A stretch of 64,000 nucleotides of DNA from Microcebus murinus (GCF_040939455.1 NC_134106.1:44538001-44602000); one strand, 5' to 3'; counted from the stretch's first letter, positions 44,318 through 57,109 are shown. Notes: generated from the letters alone by a model not told the origin. Program-made: numbers and translations.

Positions 44318-44993
44318 ATTGTTCAGCCCCATCCCACTGAAGTTGGGTTTGGCCATAGGACTTGCTTTGGTCAATGAGATGTTACTAGATGTGACATAAA
44401 GCCTTGAATATGCTTGCATGGTTTGGCTTAGGTTTTTTCACTGATAATGTACTGTGACAAGAGCTTTCCCTGGGCAGCTACTGCCCTTTTAACTTGGGTC
44501 CCAGAATGAAAACAGGTGAAACAAACCTGAGCCCAACCTGCAGCCTGAAGTAGAGTCACCAACCAAGCCCAGCCTAGATCAGCCAGACTGCAGATTACAT
44601 ACAGACCTGTGAGCATGCGAATGAATGTGTGTTGACTGAGCACAGGTACTCACACTTGTAATCCTAGCACTTTGGGTGGCTGAGGCAGGGGAAGATCGCT
44701 TTAGGCCAGGAGTTCAAGACCAGTAACATAGTGAGACCCTGTCTCTACAAAAAATAGAAAAATTAGTCAGGCATGGTAGTGTATGCCTATAGTCCCAGCT
44801 ACTTAGGAGGCTGAGGCAGGAAGATCAATTGAGCCCAGGAGTTCGAGGTTGCAGTGAGCTATGATGATGCCACTGCACTATAGCTCAAGCAAGAAAGACC
44901 CTGTCTCAAAAATAAATAAATATTTGTTATTGTGTAATTCACTGAATTTGGGATGCTTTGTTATGTAGGATTATTGTGGTAATAGCTGAATAA
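44318..44993 (+). repeat. MLT1-like LTR split by an Alu
   Basis: Left part: GCCATAGGACTTGCTTTGGT, CAATGAGATGTTACTAGATG, CAGCCTAGATCAGCCAGAC. Right part after the Alu: TAATTCACTGAATTTGGGAT and TTGTGGTAATAGCTGAATAA. The Alu lies at 44633-44920. Ends approximate. Confidence 0.65.
44633..44920 (+). mobile_element. Dimeric Alu, older AluJ-like type
   Basis: CACTTGTAATCCTAGCACTT, CTACAAAAAATAGAAAAATT linker without the GGCCAACT block, and GATGATGCCACTGCACTATA. Flanks AATGAATGTGTGTT and AATAAATATTTGTT are a decayed target duplication. Confidence 0.9.
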
Positions 44994-45364
44994 TATGGTA
45001 TTACTATTAATACTAAAAAAAATCTGTATATTTTCATTAAGAAAAAACATAATTATACATGGCCAACCTCTCAGCTCTCTATCAATTGAAAAGTAATGTC
45101 AAATAACACTAATTAATTGGGAGTTTCTCTTGGTTAGTGTCCATTGCAAATTTTATGGAGTAAAATTTCCAGACTGGAACTTGAGAAATAAATTATTGAG
45201 ATTCTTCTGGTTTTTTAAAAAATAGACCTGGCTAGTACTGCAAGTAATCATAGAATGAAATAACGGAGGAGCCAAGGCTAATATTTGTTGAGGGCCTGGC
45301 CACACATGTGTTTGGCATTCATATCTTATCTTCCCTTCATTGCAAACCTGCCAGGCAGCCAACA

Positions 45365-45555
45365 CATATTTATTGAGCACTTACTATATGCCAGGCATTA
45401 CAAAGTTTGTGTTGTCCCATTTTTGCTGAATTAAGAAACGGGGGCTCAAAGAAGTTACGTTTAAGTTTCTCAGCTAGGAAAGGGCATAGTTAGGATTTGA
45501 CCCAAGATCTGCCTGTCTTCAAAGACCAGGCTGTTAATTATCATCGTATTATTTA
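45365..45555 (-). repeat. MIR SINE
   Basis: CATATTTATTGAGCACTTAC, TATATGCCAGGCATTACAAA, GAAACGGGGGCTCAAAGAAG and TTAGGATTTGACCCAAGATC match reverse MIR. Confidence 0.75.
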
Positions 45556-45853
45556 TGTTTGTAAGGGTGGAACTAGGAGAAAAAGAGAATTAACAGACTG
45601 ATTTACCTAACATTTGTTGGTGTGCTGCCCCTAATTGTTTACTACCCCCGTAGCCCAGATGTCACCAGGAATCACCTCAGCATTCAGAAATCTACAGATA
45701 GTTAGGTCAGACCCAAATCTGTTTTATTGTCTATGAAAATCTGAAGCCTTCCTAACAATTTCTACTAATTGCCAGGTCTCATACTCTTGTGGTCCCCTTC
45801 ATGTGCCCCTGGAGGCTACCTCATTGGCCATTTGTACCTTATTTGTCATTTTA

Positions 45854-46190
45854 TTTTATATATTTATTTTTTGATACAGAGTCTCACTCTGTTGCCTGGG
45901 CTAGAGTGCCATGGCGTCAGCCTAGCTCACAGCAACCTCAGACTCCTGGGCTCAAGTGATCCTTCACCCTCAGCCTCCCACTAGCTAGGACTACAGGCAT
46001 GCGCCACCATGCCCGGCTAACTTTTTCTATATTTTTTTAGTTGTCCAATTAATTTCTTTCTATTTTTAGTAGAGACGGGGTCTTGCTCTTGCTCAGGCTG
46101 GTCTCGAACTCCTGACCTTGAGTGATCCTCCTGCCTTGGCCTCCCAGAGTGCTAGGATTACAGGTGTGAGCCACCACCACCACACCGGCC
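45854..46190 (-). mobile_element. Dimeric Alu, strepsirrhine type, minus strand
   Basis: GCCTGGGCTAGAGTGCCATG, TTGTCCAATTAATTTCTTTC and CACACCGGCC at the end. Perfect 14-base target duplication TATTTGTCATTTTA at 45840-45853 and 46191-46204. Confidence 0.95.
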
Positions 46191-46204
46191 TATTTGTCAT
46201 TTTA

Positions 46205-47454
46205 ATATGAGTGTAAACCTCCACCCTTTCTGGTTTCTACTGGACACACCTTCACCAAGCATCTTTTGAATTTTGGTGAGGAGCTCCTTGCAAAACACAA
46301 GATCTTCCACCCCGCCTCAAATTCTTCACCTTCGGTGTTGCAAAGTAGCTCTCCCATTCCTTTGAAGCCTTGATAGCCCAGACAATTTTGGGAGTCACGT
46401 CTCCCCCAGGCTGGAGTATCAGTGTGTGCCTCTCCTGTCTCTGTCTCATAGCAAGCAAAAATAGTGAGATTCTTATGGGAAACAGCATTAAGTTGCAATT
46501 AGTGCCATCAGTCAGACAGCCCCCACTTAGCTCAATTTTAATTTTTTAAATTGAATTTCATTGAATTTTCAACATTGGCAATTTTGCTCAACTAACCTTA
46601 AATGGTGAGAACTGAAAGCATCTAATATAAGAAAGAGTTACTCTTTCCTTCTTAGATTAGAAATAAGATACTTGACTTTACATAACTAAGAAAAAGCCTA
46701 TCTTTAGAATTTTACTTACTTCCTACCTCTTTCCAAAAATGTGATTTACAAAAATTCCAGAATAAATCTGAGTGTAAGCGTTTTCTGTAGTTTTTCCCAG
46801 ACCATTTTTCCCATTAGCTATTCAGAGTGAATTTCAAGAGTTTGGGAACTTGATTTGTTTATGTGCCCAGAATTTAGATACTGGTATAAATTTAAAAAGT
46901 CTGAAGCACTTGATTCTACAGTACTGTGTTTGAAATGGTTGAAGAACTGCTTTCTGCTTCTGGGTAAGCCCAGACTGCTGTCTTGTCTTGCATGATTTAC
47001 CACTAAAATTTTAATTCCTGCCAGAATTATTTTTTATGGGAAGAAGCTGAATACCAGTTGCCCAAAAGAACTTTAGTTCTCACTCATTTCTAATAAAATT
47101 TTTATTGGTTCATCTTTAATTTAGGAGGCAATTTTCCTAGTAATTTGGCAGGCATTAGTTTTTTACCAAAGACATTGCCTTAATTTTTTTTTTTTTTTTG
47201 AGAAACTCATGTTTTCTTATATTCTGTGATTATAGCGGCATTGTTTTTGTATTTGACAAACATTATTTTATTTGTTAAAGCATTGCAATGGGGTATATTT
47301 AAACATCTAAGCAGTAATAAAAGAGAACGAGAGAGAGGACACAGGTCCTGGGTGTGAGATGCACTTGGAAGTGGGTTGTCCCAAGATTCCATACTGGAAC
47401 ATTGAGGTTAAGATTCCGTACTGTTAGGCCAGCCTTAATACTAAGATTGTATAA
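46205..47454. other. Unassigned sequence
   Basis: A poly-T run lies at 47184-47199. No gene or repeat recognised. Confidence 0.4.
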
Positions 47455-47640
47455 AGAGCATTTTATCTTGTGTGACCTTGACTAAATTCTTTGACCTTCG
47501 TAAACTTCTCATTTCTTATCTGTTAAGTGAGGATTACGTCTTCCTTACCTTCCTTAGAAGATTGTTGTAAGGGTTAGATGAAAGCAGTGTATGTGAAAGT
47601 ACTTTGTACTGTGCAGTACCTATAGACACTAGTGATTGTG
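47455..47640 (+). repeat. MIR SINE
   Basis: TGTGTGACCTTGACTAAATT, TCTCATTTCTTATCTGTTAA and GATTGTTGTAAGGGTTAGAT fit MIR. Confidence 0.7.
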
Positions 47641-47834
47641 TTTGCGGGGCAGAAATGTAGGGAGGAGGGGAAGGAAGGTTGCTCTTATTTTCAGTCCTGC
47701 AGTGTGGTTGGAAATGGATAGTCCTCAAATCCTAAGCAGTTGAAAGGTGGTTAGGGCAGGAACCACCAGCCTGGGGCACAGCAGTGACAGGACCTTTTAC
47801 CTGGCCTTAATGAATGCCAATTCCAGTCATTTCA

Positions 47835-47945
47835 GGTAATATTTGACTGTCTACAATGTGCTGGGCACCACGTTAGTTACTAGGGACATGCATGATGAGA
47901 AGACAGAGTCCTTGCCCTCAAGAAATCCTGAGTCTGGCATGGACA
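47835..47945 (+). repeat. L2 LINE fragment
   Basis: GACTGTCTACAATGTGCTGG, GCACCACGTTAGTTACTAGG and GACAGAGTCCTTGCCCTCAA match the L2 tail. Confidence 0.65.
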
Positions 47946-50914
47946 GCATGGCTGCGTGTCTCCAGAAGGGGTGAGCTGGGATGGGACAGGCTGGCAGAGC
48001 ATGGCTGGCACAGAAAAGCAGCTGATTATTGTGACTGGGTCTTGCATGTTTTTTCTGTCATTAAATAGAGTGATTTGAAAATAATCCACGATATTTTTAA
48101 GTGTTAAAGCCACACAGAAAAGAAAAATAGCAAGGGTGTCTTAAAAGGTCAGTTACAAACCACGTGGTGTAATGACACTTTTTTCCTTTTAATATGTGAG
48201 GAGTGACAGGACCAGCATCTGCTGCTTTATAGTTTTGTCATGTTTCAGGTTTTTTATATGTTCCTTTTAGGTTTCAGGGACATTATCGTCACAATGAAAT
48301 TCTACTTTATTGCTTGTTTGTGTCCTAGTTGTGCAACACTAACTCTTTGGACGTCATTTTTAACTTCATTGTTTGTAAACTGCTAGTGATCTTTATCTTT
48401 GACAGTTTTTAAAGGAAATAAGTAGATAACATATTATCCATACTAAGGAGAGGGCCCATTGATAAAGATTACTCCCAGTCAGTGGTAATCATTTTTGGCT
48501 CTGGAATGCCTCAAGTATTTCTTTCCTACTTACTTCTTTCTTAGATAAATAATAAAATAAGCTTTCACTTTCTGAGTATACAACTCCCTTGCTGCGGGAG
48601 TGAGGGGAGACATTCCAGAAGATGCCAAGTAATATAAGGCACTAACCTAGGACTAATACCTCAATGCAGAAAATCCAGGGGGTGGCGGGCTAATCCAATA
48701 TTGAATTAAATTCCTCATGGTATCTAACTGATGCTTTACTCTAGTAGAGTTGCTACTTCGGTGCCTACTTGAACTCAAATATTTAGGGAAAATATGAGAA
48801 AGTTTGTGAGAAAATGAAATCTTCTATAAACATGCCGGTCTTCAGTGTTTGTCTTTACTGCAGAAATCCTAGAGTGGCACCAGAGTGGCACCAGTGTGGC
48901 CCTAGCCCTCACTATGTTACTATAAATTTATATGGTGTACTGTGTGTTTTGGAAGGTAGTAGTCAGCCCCAGATTCAAAATTCAAAACAAAAAATAATAT
49001 TAAATACCCAAGTGAGTAAAAACTGATTCTCTTGGATAAGTCTGGACCCATCTTTCAGCGATGTTGAGCATCTGGAATTTCTCTGTGCATTTGTGAGGCC
49101 GCAGTTTCCTCTGACAGACAATCCATTGTTATTCCTGGCTGTAGGCAGGCCTGAAAGGGCAGAGTCAGGAAAGACAAAGAATTTACAGTACAGAACTTTC
49201 AATAATGTGTTGATGTCAGGAAAAGAACGGAGCCATTTCTGATAAGAAAGAAGTGTTAATTTTAAACAGCTGTGAATGTACTGTCTGTGATCTACTCCTG
49301 CAAAGTAACAGCGGGGTAATTCATAGGCCGGGTCACAAGATGAGTTTAAGTAATCAATCCCTAAGTGAAACCAAAGAGAGGAGAAGTAAATACTGGCGGA
49401 GGTGGCAGAGGTCAGCCCTGGGAGTGGAATGCATTGCTTTCATCTAACTCTTACCATGGGATGTTCTTGGACTAGGTTTGGATTTGGCAGTGGCTACTTC
49501 CCTCCTTTAGGTCCTCACCTCCACTCCCTCACAGTGAATCAACATGCATCAGTAACTCTGCAGGCACAGTATCAAAATTATTTATAGAGTTTGAGAAATG
49601 ATATTGAAATTTATACAGCATTCCTACTGGCCAGGCCAATTCTTAAGGAGTAGCACACCCATCTTGATTCTTAAAGAAATGTAATATATTTTTTCCTACC
49701 CAGATTTCAAATTTTTATCAACACCTTTGTCTAGGTTAATGAGAAACTGCCCAAGTCAATGGAATAGGGTGAGAGCTTGTTATTTTGGTAAAGGTTCATG
49801 TATTCTGAAGATCTGTCTGGAAGCCATTGGGTACAAATATTGAATGTGAGTTGAATTTGGAAGTTGACTGTTTCAGGGTTCTAAATTGGACCATTAGTGT
49901 TAGGATGTATGCAGTTTTAAATCCAGCCTTAATACTTGTGCATGTTTAGAGTATCTTTTCTCAAAAAATGAGTAACAAGTTTCTATTTTTGCAAAGTCAG
50001 TGAAAATATTAGGTGTTTTGGGACTAGACTGTTATTCAACTCTTCTTTATAAGAGTTTGGAATAAATCACTTATTTTCTCTGTCACATTTTTTATTCCAC
50101 TTATAAAATGTGCACACTAATTCTGGCCCACTTGCTTCTGAAGACGTCACACATGCAATACTTTGTGATAAAGCCTTAAAATATCAGAAATAAATGATGG
50201 TATTTTAAGGCTAAGTCAATCAGAGGTATTGTTAGATGTATGAATAGTGATACAAATATTGCATGGAATAAGAACAGAACCATGTAAATCAGTAGTATGC
50301 CATTTTATCTTTATATTTATTCATATTTCATAAATATATTTATATTTTGTAAAAATTCTGCAAGTATTCAGAACTATGACATGCGATGCAAAAGTCCATC
50401 CATGTCTATTTTCATAGTCCACCTCTTGGGTTACAGTTTAAAAATTCCAGGATTGAGGATCTAAGTAGTATTGTAGGATGGACCAGCCCAGTACTCAGAG
50501 CCACCACCATTCTGGCTTGATTTTGCATAACTTTCAAATGTTCTCAGAAAGCTAAACCCAGCTGTTCTTCAAGATAAGCCTTGATGACTGAGTGGCTATA
50601 AAATTAGCATCTCACAGATATAGAGAAGGATGAACAGGTTCAGGCTGGTTTAATGATAGCCCCTTTTTCTTTGAAAGAAAAGGAAACATAGCTGCAAGTA
50701 ATGAATTTCAATCCCTTATTACTTTATTTGGGAAAGTGATCACATTTACTATAAACTGCATTAAGAAGGAGGAAATCTATATCTAAGTGTGGGAGCCAAT
50801 CAGAAAGGAATAGACATACAGGATCCGGCTGATCTTTAGCACTGAACAAAGGCCCAAAGGTAGTAATGCAGCCTATAATTCCATAGATGGGCATATAGGA
50901 ACCATAACAATAAC
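47946..50914. other. Unassigned sequence
   Basis: About 3 kb without recognised repeats or genes. A short local duplication of AGAGTGGCACC (48872-48893) is present. Open frames are short and without motifs. Confidence 0.4.
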
Positions 50915-51150
50915 AGCAACAGCTAACATTTATTGAATGCTCATTATTTATTAGACACAATATTATGTATTACCTATAGATTATTCATGTGTGAGACAAA
51001 TACTCTCTTTATCACCATTTTGGAGATGAAGATATCAAGGTATACAGAAGTTAAGAAACTTACTCAAGGTCATACATAACTGTGCTAGCTTTCAGATTTA
51101 GAGAACCTGATTGCAAAAACCACACTCTTAACTAGTATTCATGTTGCCTC
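50915..51150 (-). repeat. MIR SINE
   Basis: AACATTTATTGAATGCTCAT, TTATCACCATTTTGGAGATG, GTTAAGAAACTTACTCAAGG and CACACTCTTAACTAG fit reverse MIR, near full length. Confidence 0.75.
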
Positions 51151-52894
51151 CCATCAATTTGAAAAGTAGATTCAGTCCATCAATTGGTCTTAATGGGGGT
51201 GGTGGAATATAGCCCTGAAGCCAAGCCATAAATTGTTTAGGAAGTGCCCCCAAAAGCAAGCAAGCAAATAAGAAGGAAAAGTCCATTCCAAATAGGCACT
51301 GGATATTGGATATTGTGGGAGTCTCCCATGGAAGCATTAGGGACCCATAACAAGGACACTGAGACTTCATAGTAAGAAATCCAGCCAGTGGAAACTGGCG
51401 TAGAAGGCAAGGAAACCAGTCACAGTGGACTGGAATAAAATAAGAGCAAAATCAGAGGAACAATAATTCAGGGCAGAGGCAGGAAGATCTTGACAAAGGA
51501 TTTCTTATGTTATCTCCCCTGCTAAGGGCTGAAGTTGGCCTCAGAGTCAGACGCATAGCTGTAAGTCAGCGTTAATTTAATAGATTCAGCTCAGAGGGAA
51601 AGAGAAACAAGGGCACCAAGCCAGGTAGGCCATTACAGATTGACCCAACTGGGTTAGAGTTCCAGCCAAAGGGCTAATTTTACTAACATCATTTCTCTAC
51701 CATAGCAGCCCCTGCTTCTATGTGACATGAAGGAGTGACATTAGATATCCAAAGACTGTGGAATAGGGACATGAATTTTCATATTATAATTACAAAATTT
51801 AATAGCCATCCTTTTGTATATGTTTTATGGCCCAATCTAAGTTATTTTTTTTAAAAAACATAATATTATGTAATATACAGATTGCAGAGTTCACTAAACC
51901 ACTTGGGGGATTACTAGAAAGAATAATTAGATGTGAAATAGTTATTTAATTATATCACCTGTTTATTCTGTCTTATAGTAACTTTTGCAGAATGCATATG
52001 ATTTGGGGGCTCTTGCTTTAAATCTTTAAAAGAGTAAACATTCAAAATAGCAGTATTTTAGGAGAGATGTTTAAATAGTTTTCATTTGCTAGTTCTATCC
52101 TCTTTTCTGTGAAAGAAAAAACAAAAACAATTTTATTTTTTCTTTCATGTAGTGTGTTTATCCAACTGGCTCCATGTTTTATCTTATAACAGCTCCAAAG
52201 ACTATGCAATTATCTATTCTTTTTAAAGCACATGGCTTCCTAGATCTAGTTGTAAATACTGTTAAAAGTCTCCTGAACTGTTTTTTTAAGAACCTAATTT
52301 AGTTTCATTTCTGCAAAGAAGCTGTTTTCCAGATGATTGACATCCATATAACATTGTTTCTATCCAAAAATATTTCTCTTGCTAAATCTGTCATTTGTCA
52401 TGTTTGTCCAGTAAATAGCCTTGTTATTATGAAAACGGGTTTGAGATATATAAAAGAAAAATACTAAGATATAGAATGCATCCAAGAAATGCCATGTCTT
52501 TCTGTTACATAAATTATCTAACTTGATATAATTTATGTGCTTCTTTGAGTCTCATCCCACATTATACAGGCAGCCTGAGGTGGAGAATGAGCACTGGCTC
52601 TAGTTGGGCCCCGTGGTAAAAGCAGACACCCCCATTTAATGAGCTGAGACTTCGGCTAAGTTGTTCACCTGACTTTGTTTCCGGACCTGTCAAACCTATA
52701 TTTGCATATAAAATTGCAAATATAGGTTTTCAATAAAAGCTAACTATTATCACTCATTGGCACCTAAACTTTAGGACTATTCCACTCAAGAGAGCTATAT
52801 AATTTTAAATGATAAGAAACTGCCTTTGATAGAAGAGTCTATTTCCTGCCTCCCTGGGCACAGCCTGCTGCTCCATTAGCTGTTGCTCTCTGCA
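51151..52894. other. Unassigned sequence with one perfect hairpin
   Basis: No gene. The hairpin at 52692-52729 is listed separately. Confidence 0.4.
52692..52729. repeat. Perfect inverted repeat, 15-bp stem and 8-nt loop
   Basis: AAACCTATATTTGCA (52692-52706) and its exact reverse complement TGCAAATATAGGTTT (52715-52729) flank TATAAAAT. Confidence 0.9.
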
Positions 52895-52985
52895 GTTAAT
52901 GATGATAGCTTGGGGTGCATCCGGCACTGTACTGAGTGATTTACATACATTATTTCATTTGATAACCACAGTCTTTTCAGGAGAT
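52895..52985 (-). repeat. MIR SINE fragment
   Basis: CACTGTACTGAGTGATTTAC and ATTATTTCATTTGATAACCA match MIR in reverse. Confidence 0.6.
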
Positions 52986-53699
52986 TTTTGATTTTTGACT
53001 TTCTACCATGACTTTGACCTATGCATGTTTCTTTTAGACTATGTCTTCTTCTGACTTCTGTCTGTACTATTCTATCCATTGCTTTGCGCTAATTATGGTA
53101 CTTTAGGCAACTAAACCATATTAGTTCAGGGGCTTTGGGATGCAAATAATAGAGGACCAGACTTGATCTGTCTCAAAAAAGTAAAGGGAATTTTTTCACT
53201 CTCACAACTGAATAATTCTTCACTGGGATCTATTTCTGTGTCATTCTTTTTGCTCTGTCTTCATGGCTTCCGTCATTGTATTAGAAATGGCTGCAGCAGT
53301 TCCTGACATGACATCTTTATACTGCACTCTGTGTAGGAATGGATAGTTTCTATTTTCCCAGACTGAAGCTCTCAGCTTCCTTTGACAGGACCAGTTTAGG
53401 TCTTGTGCTTCCTCCGACCCCATCACTGTGACCAGGAGGTCAGTGTCATTGACTGGCTTATCCCTGCCTTTTGTGAATCAGTCACTGAACAAGAAGAAGG
53501 GTGTTTCGCTGCTTAGTTCAGACCTACACCTGGATTGGGACGATGTCACTCAACTCACGGACGAGGCATCAGGAGCAGGAGCTGAAATGGGCGCTGGGAA
53601 GGCTTGTTTTGTTCCCAGTCTCAAAGGAAAAGCTTTCAACATTTCACTTGTAATTATGATATTTTGCTAGAGGGTTTCTTTTTAAAAGATCTTCATTAT
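52986..53699. other. Unassigned; 53150-53470 possibly an old repeat
   Basis: Pattern of 53150-53470 (CATGGCTTCCGTCATTG, GACAGGACCAGTTTAGGTC) suggests an old interspersed repeat of unknown family. No gene recognised. Confidence 0.35.
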
Positions 53700-53861
53700 C
53701 GGTTTAAAGAAGTCATTTTCATAATTAGTTGAGTTAGTTTTTAAAAATCAGGAATGTAAGTTGACTTTTATCAATTGTTTTTTCTAAATCTGTTGAGATG
53801 ATCATGTGGATTCTTTTCCCTGTTCTGTTAAGGTGATAAATTACACTGATTTTTAAAACAA

Positions 53862-54108
53862 CTTTAATTAGGTATAATGGCATACAGTAAACTGCACATA
53901 TTTGAAGTATATAGTTTGATAGCTTTTGACATACATGTACACCTGGCAAACCATCACCACAAATTAATGAACATATTTATCACTCCCCTCCCAACAGTTC
54001 TTCATTCCTTCTAGAATCCCTCTCTCCAGCCCCTTCCCTCCCACCCCCCTACACACCCACCCCCAGGCAAACATTGATTTACTTTCTGTCACTGTGGATC
54101 AGTTGCAT
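53862..54108 (-). repeat. L1M 3'-UTR fragment within the older L1
   Basis: TTTAATTAGGTATAATGGCA, CATACAGTAAACTGCACATA, GCAAACCATCACCACAAATT and CTTTCTGTCACTGTGGATCA match an L1M 3' region in reverse. ORF2 sequence resumes on both sides. Confidence 0.65.
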
Positions 54109-54198
54109 TACTGATTGAAGTTTTGAATGTTAAACTAACCTTCCATTTCTGAAATAAATCCAATTTAATTGTTATGTATTTAGCTTTTTTCTTACATA

Positions 54199-55473
54199 TG
54201 AGGGGACTTCATGGAAAAATGGATTTAAAAAATAAAATTAAAAGATAAAAAATATAAACTTTGTTTCTTAACATAAGCTCCACAAGTTCAAGAGACTTTT
54301 GTTAAGTGATGATACCATCCATTTAGTTCATCCCTAAAGAACTGAGGGTCCTTGGAATTTAATCATGTCAATGCACTCTTTTGTACATTATTAATTGAAG
54401 AAAAATGTGTGCCCTTTAAAGATTTCTTAAGATCAGGAAAGCAAAAGAAGTCAGAAGGAACCAAATCAGGACTGTAAGGTGGATGTTTCATGATTTCCCA
54501 TTGAAACTCTCATAAAATTGCCCTTGTTTGGTGAGAGGAATGAGCAGGAGCATTGTCCTGGTGGAGGAGGACTCTCTGGAGAAGCTTTCTGGGTGTCTTT
54601 CTGCTAAGGCCTTGGCTAACTTTCTCAAAACAATCTTATAATAAGCAGATGTTTTTGTTCTTTCGCCCTCCAGGATGTCCACAAACAAGATGCCTTGAGC
54701 ATCTCCCAAAACTTGCCGTGACCTTTGCTCTTGTCTGCTTTTGATTTGATTGGACCACTTCCACCTCTTGGTAGCCATTGCTTTGATTGTACTTTGACTT
54801 CAGAATTGTACTGGTAAAGCCATGTTTCATTTCCTGTTACAGTTTTTTGAAAAAATACTTTAGGATCTTGGTCCTACTTGTTTAAAACATTCATTGAAGG
54901 TTCTGCTCTTGTCTGCAGTTGGTCTGGGTGCAATGGTTTTGGCACCCATCAAATGGAAAGTTTGCTCAACTTTAATCCTTCAGTTAGAATTGTGTAAGCT
55001 GAACCAATTGAGGTGTCCATGATGTTAGCTATTGTTTGTGCTGTTAATCATCGGTCCTCTTCAATTAGGGCATGGACAAGGTTAATATTTTTCTTTGCAA
55101 ATTGATGTAGATGGTCTTGCACTGTGGGCTTCATCTTTGACATTGTCTCATCAGTAAACTGCTGATTTATTTGGGGCACTGTTACCATAAGTATTTTATA
55201 AAGCATCAGTGATTTCACCATTCTTCTACCTGAGCTTCACCATAAATGTGATGTTTGTTCTTGCTTCACTTTTAGCAGAATCCATGTTGCTCTGACAGGG
55301 GCTCTTTTCAAACTGATGTCTTATCCTTCTTAGTGCCTCAAACTAGATCCTGTTCAGACATGTTATTAATATAACAAGTTAGTATGAATTTAAATTGGTG
55401 AAGGAAAATTTTGAAATCCATGCATAGTTTTTGCATAATGTGCATTTTCTGTGAACTTTTTGAAGAATCCTCA
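54199..55473 (-). mobile_element. Nearly full-length mariner element (Hsmar2-like)
   Basis: 1275 bp with inverted repeats TGAGGGGACTTCATGG and TGAGGATTCTTCAAAA (read inward), each bordered by TA (54197-54198 and 55474-55475), as for Tc1/mariner. It encodes a broken transposase on the minus strand. Size and termini fit an autonomous mariner. Hsmar2 identity is from memory of the TIR and protein. Inserted in old L1 ORF2. Confidence 0.9.
54420..55290 (-). pseudogene. Mariner transposase pseudogene
   Basis: Fragments of the mariner DD34D transposase occur in different minus frames. A Met start region reads MDSAKSEARTN (about 55285). The catalytic segment should be TGDETW, but here the codon at 54829-54831 gives TGNETW. 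HQDNAPAHSS (54535-54565) and YSPDLVPSDFF (about 54430-54478) hold the second and third aspartates. Frameshifts and stops separate the blocks, so no active enzyme is made. The longest piece is a 96-codon frame at 54488-54778. Confidence 0.9.
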
Positions 55474-55997
55474 TATCTCTGTATTCATTTAACTAACATT
55501 TACCTTCTATGTTTATGAATGAGGCTGGGCCATAATTATTGTTTCTACTAATGCCGCTGTCATGTTTTAGTATCAAGGTTATGCTAATTTTATAAATGAT
55601 CTGGGGGGTATTTTCTATCTCCTCTTTTCCATTTTATGGAAGAATTTGTGTAAGATACATGTTTTTTTTTTTTTCTTCTTAAGTTTTGGTTTGAATCAAC
55701 CAGTGCAACCTATTGGACCTCCAGTTTTCTTTGTTGGAAAGATTTAAATTATTGCTTCAATTTTAAAATAAATATGGGACTATTGACATTTTGTTTTTGT
55801 AAGATGTCAGTTTTTGTAAGATGCTTGTTTTCTTGACTTTAAAATTAAAGTATGACAGAGTAAGGTGCATAATAAGCATACAGCTTGGTGATTTTTTTTA
55901 CAAATGAATATTTTATTGACTTAAAGTTGTTAATAATATTCTCTTATTATTGTTTGTATGTCTATAAGCTCTGTAGTGATATCCCTCTTTTATTTCT

Positions 55998-56331
55998 TTT
56001 TTTTTTTTTTTTTTTTCTGAGACAGAGTCTTACTTTGTTGCCCAGGCTAGAGTGAGTACCGTGGCGTCAGCCTGGCTCACAGCAACCTCAATCTCCAGGG
56101 CTCAGCGATCCTACTGCCTCAGCCTCCCGAGTAGCTGGGACTACAGGCATGCGCCACCATGCCCAGCTAATATTTTGTATATATATTTTTAGTTGGTCAA
56201 TTAATTTATTTCTATTTTTGGTAGAGACAGGGTCTCGCTCAGGCTGGTTTTGAACTCCTGACCTTGAGCAATTCGCCCGCCTTGGCCTCCCAAAGTGCTA
56301 GGATTACAGGCGTGAGCCACCACACCCGGCC
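55998..56331 (-). mobile_element. Dimeric Alu, strepsirrhine type, minus strand
   Basis: AGTGAGTACCGTGGCGTCAG, AGTTGGTCAATTAATTTATT and CCACCACACCCGGCC. Target duplication CCTCTTTTATTTCT at 55984-55997 and 56332-56345. Confidence 0.95.
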
Positions 56332-56778
56332 CCTCTTTTATTTCTGATACTGGTTATGTAAGCTTACTCTCTTGTATTTCTTTATTATTGTCCACAGGGG
56401 ACAAAAACTTATTTTGCATGAATTCAGTTCTTTGAGATTTATTGCAATTGCTTTCACATGTGGTTGATTCTGATAATAATCCATGCATATTTGGAAGTAA
56501 TTTGTATACTTTGCAATTTTAAGGTAGAGTATTGTATATGTGACTATTAGGTCAAATATGTAAATTGTGTTGTTGAAGTCTTTATATGTCCTTATAAATT
56601 ATTTTGTCTGATGTACCTGAGAGAGGTATGTTCAGATTTCTCACCATGATCTTTAAATTTCTCTATTTTGTTTTGTCAATATTGTTTAAAATATAATTTG
56701 GGGCTACGTTATTAGGTACATAAAATATGGAATTATTATCTTTTACTAGAGAACTTAAACTTTTATCATTCTGAAGTA

Positions 56779-57109
56779 TAGTTGACCCTCCATATTCATC
56801 AGTTACACATCTGTGGGTTCAACCAACTGTGAATCAAAAATATTTTTAAAATAATTGCATCTGTACTAAACACATACAGACTTTTTTCTTGTCATTACTC
56901 CCTAAACAATATAGTATATCTGTTTACATAGCATTGACAGTGTATTAGGTATTATAAGTAAACTAGAAATGATTTAAAGTATGTAGGACGATGTGCATGG
57001 GTCATATGCAAATACTATGCCATTTTATATTAGGGACTTGAGCATCTGCAGATATGGGTATCTGCAGGAGGTCCTGGACTCAATCCGAACAAATACTGAG
57101 AGATAGCTA
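56779..57109 (-). mobile_element. MER2 (TcMar-Tigger) nonautonomous element
   Basis: TAGTTGACCCTCCATATTCA, CTTGTCATTACTCCCTAAAC, GTATTAGGTATTATAAGTAA, GGACTTGAGCATCTGCAGAT and GGTCCTGGACTCAATCC match MER2 in reverse over its full length. TA dinucleotides flank it (56777-56778 and 57110-57111). L1 ORF2 sequence is continuous across the insertion. Confidence 0.85.
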
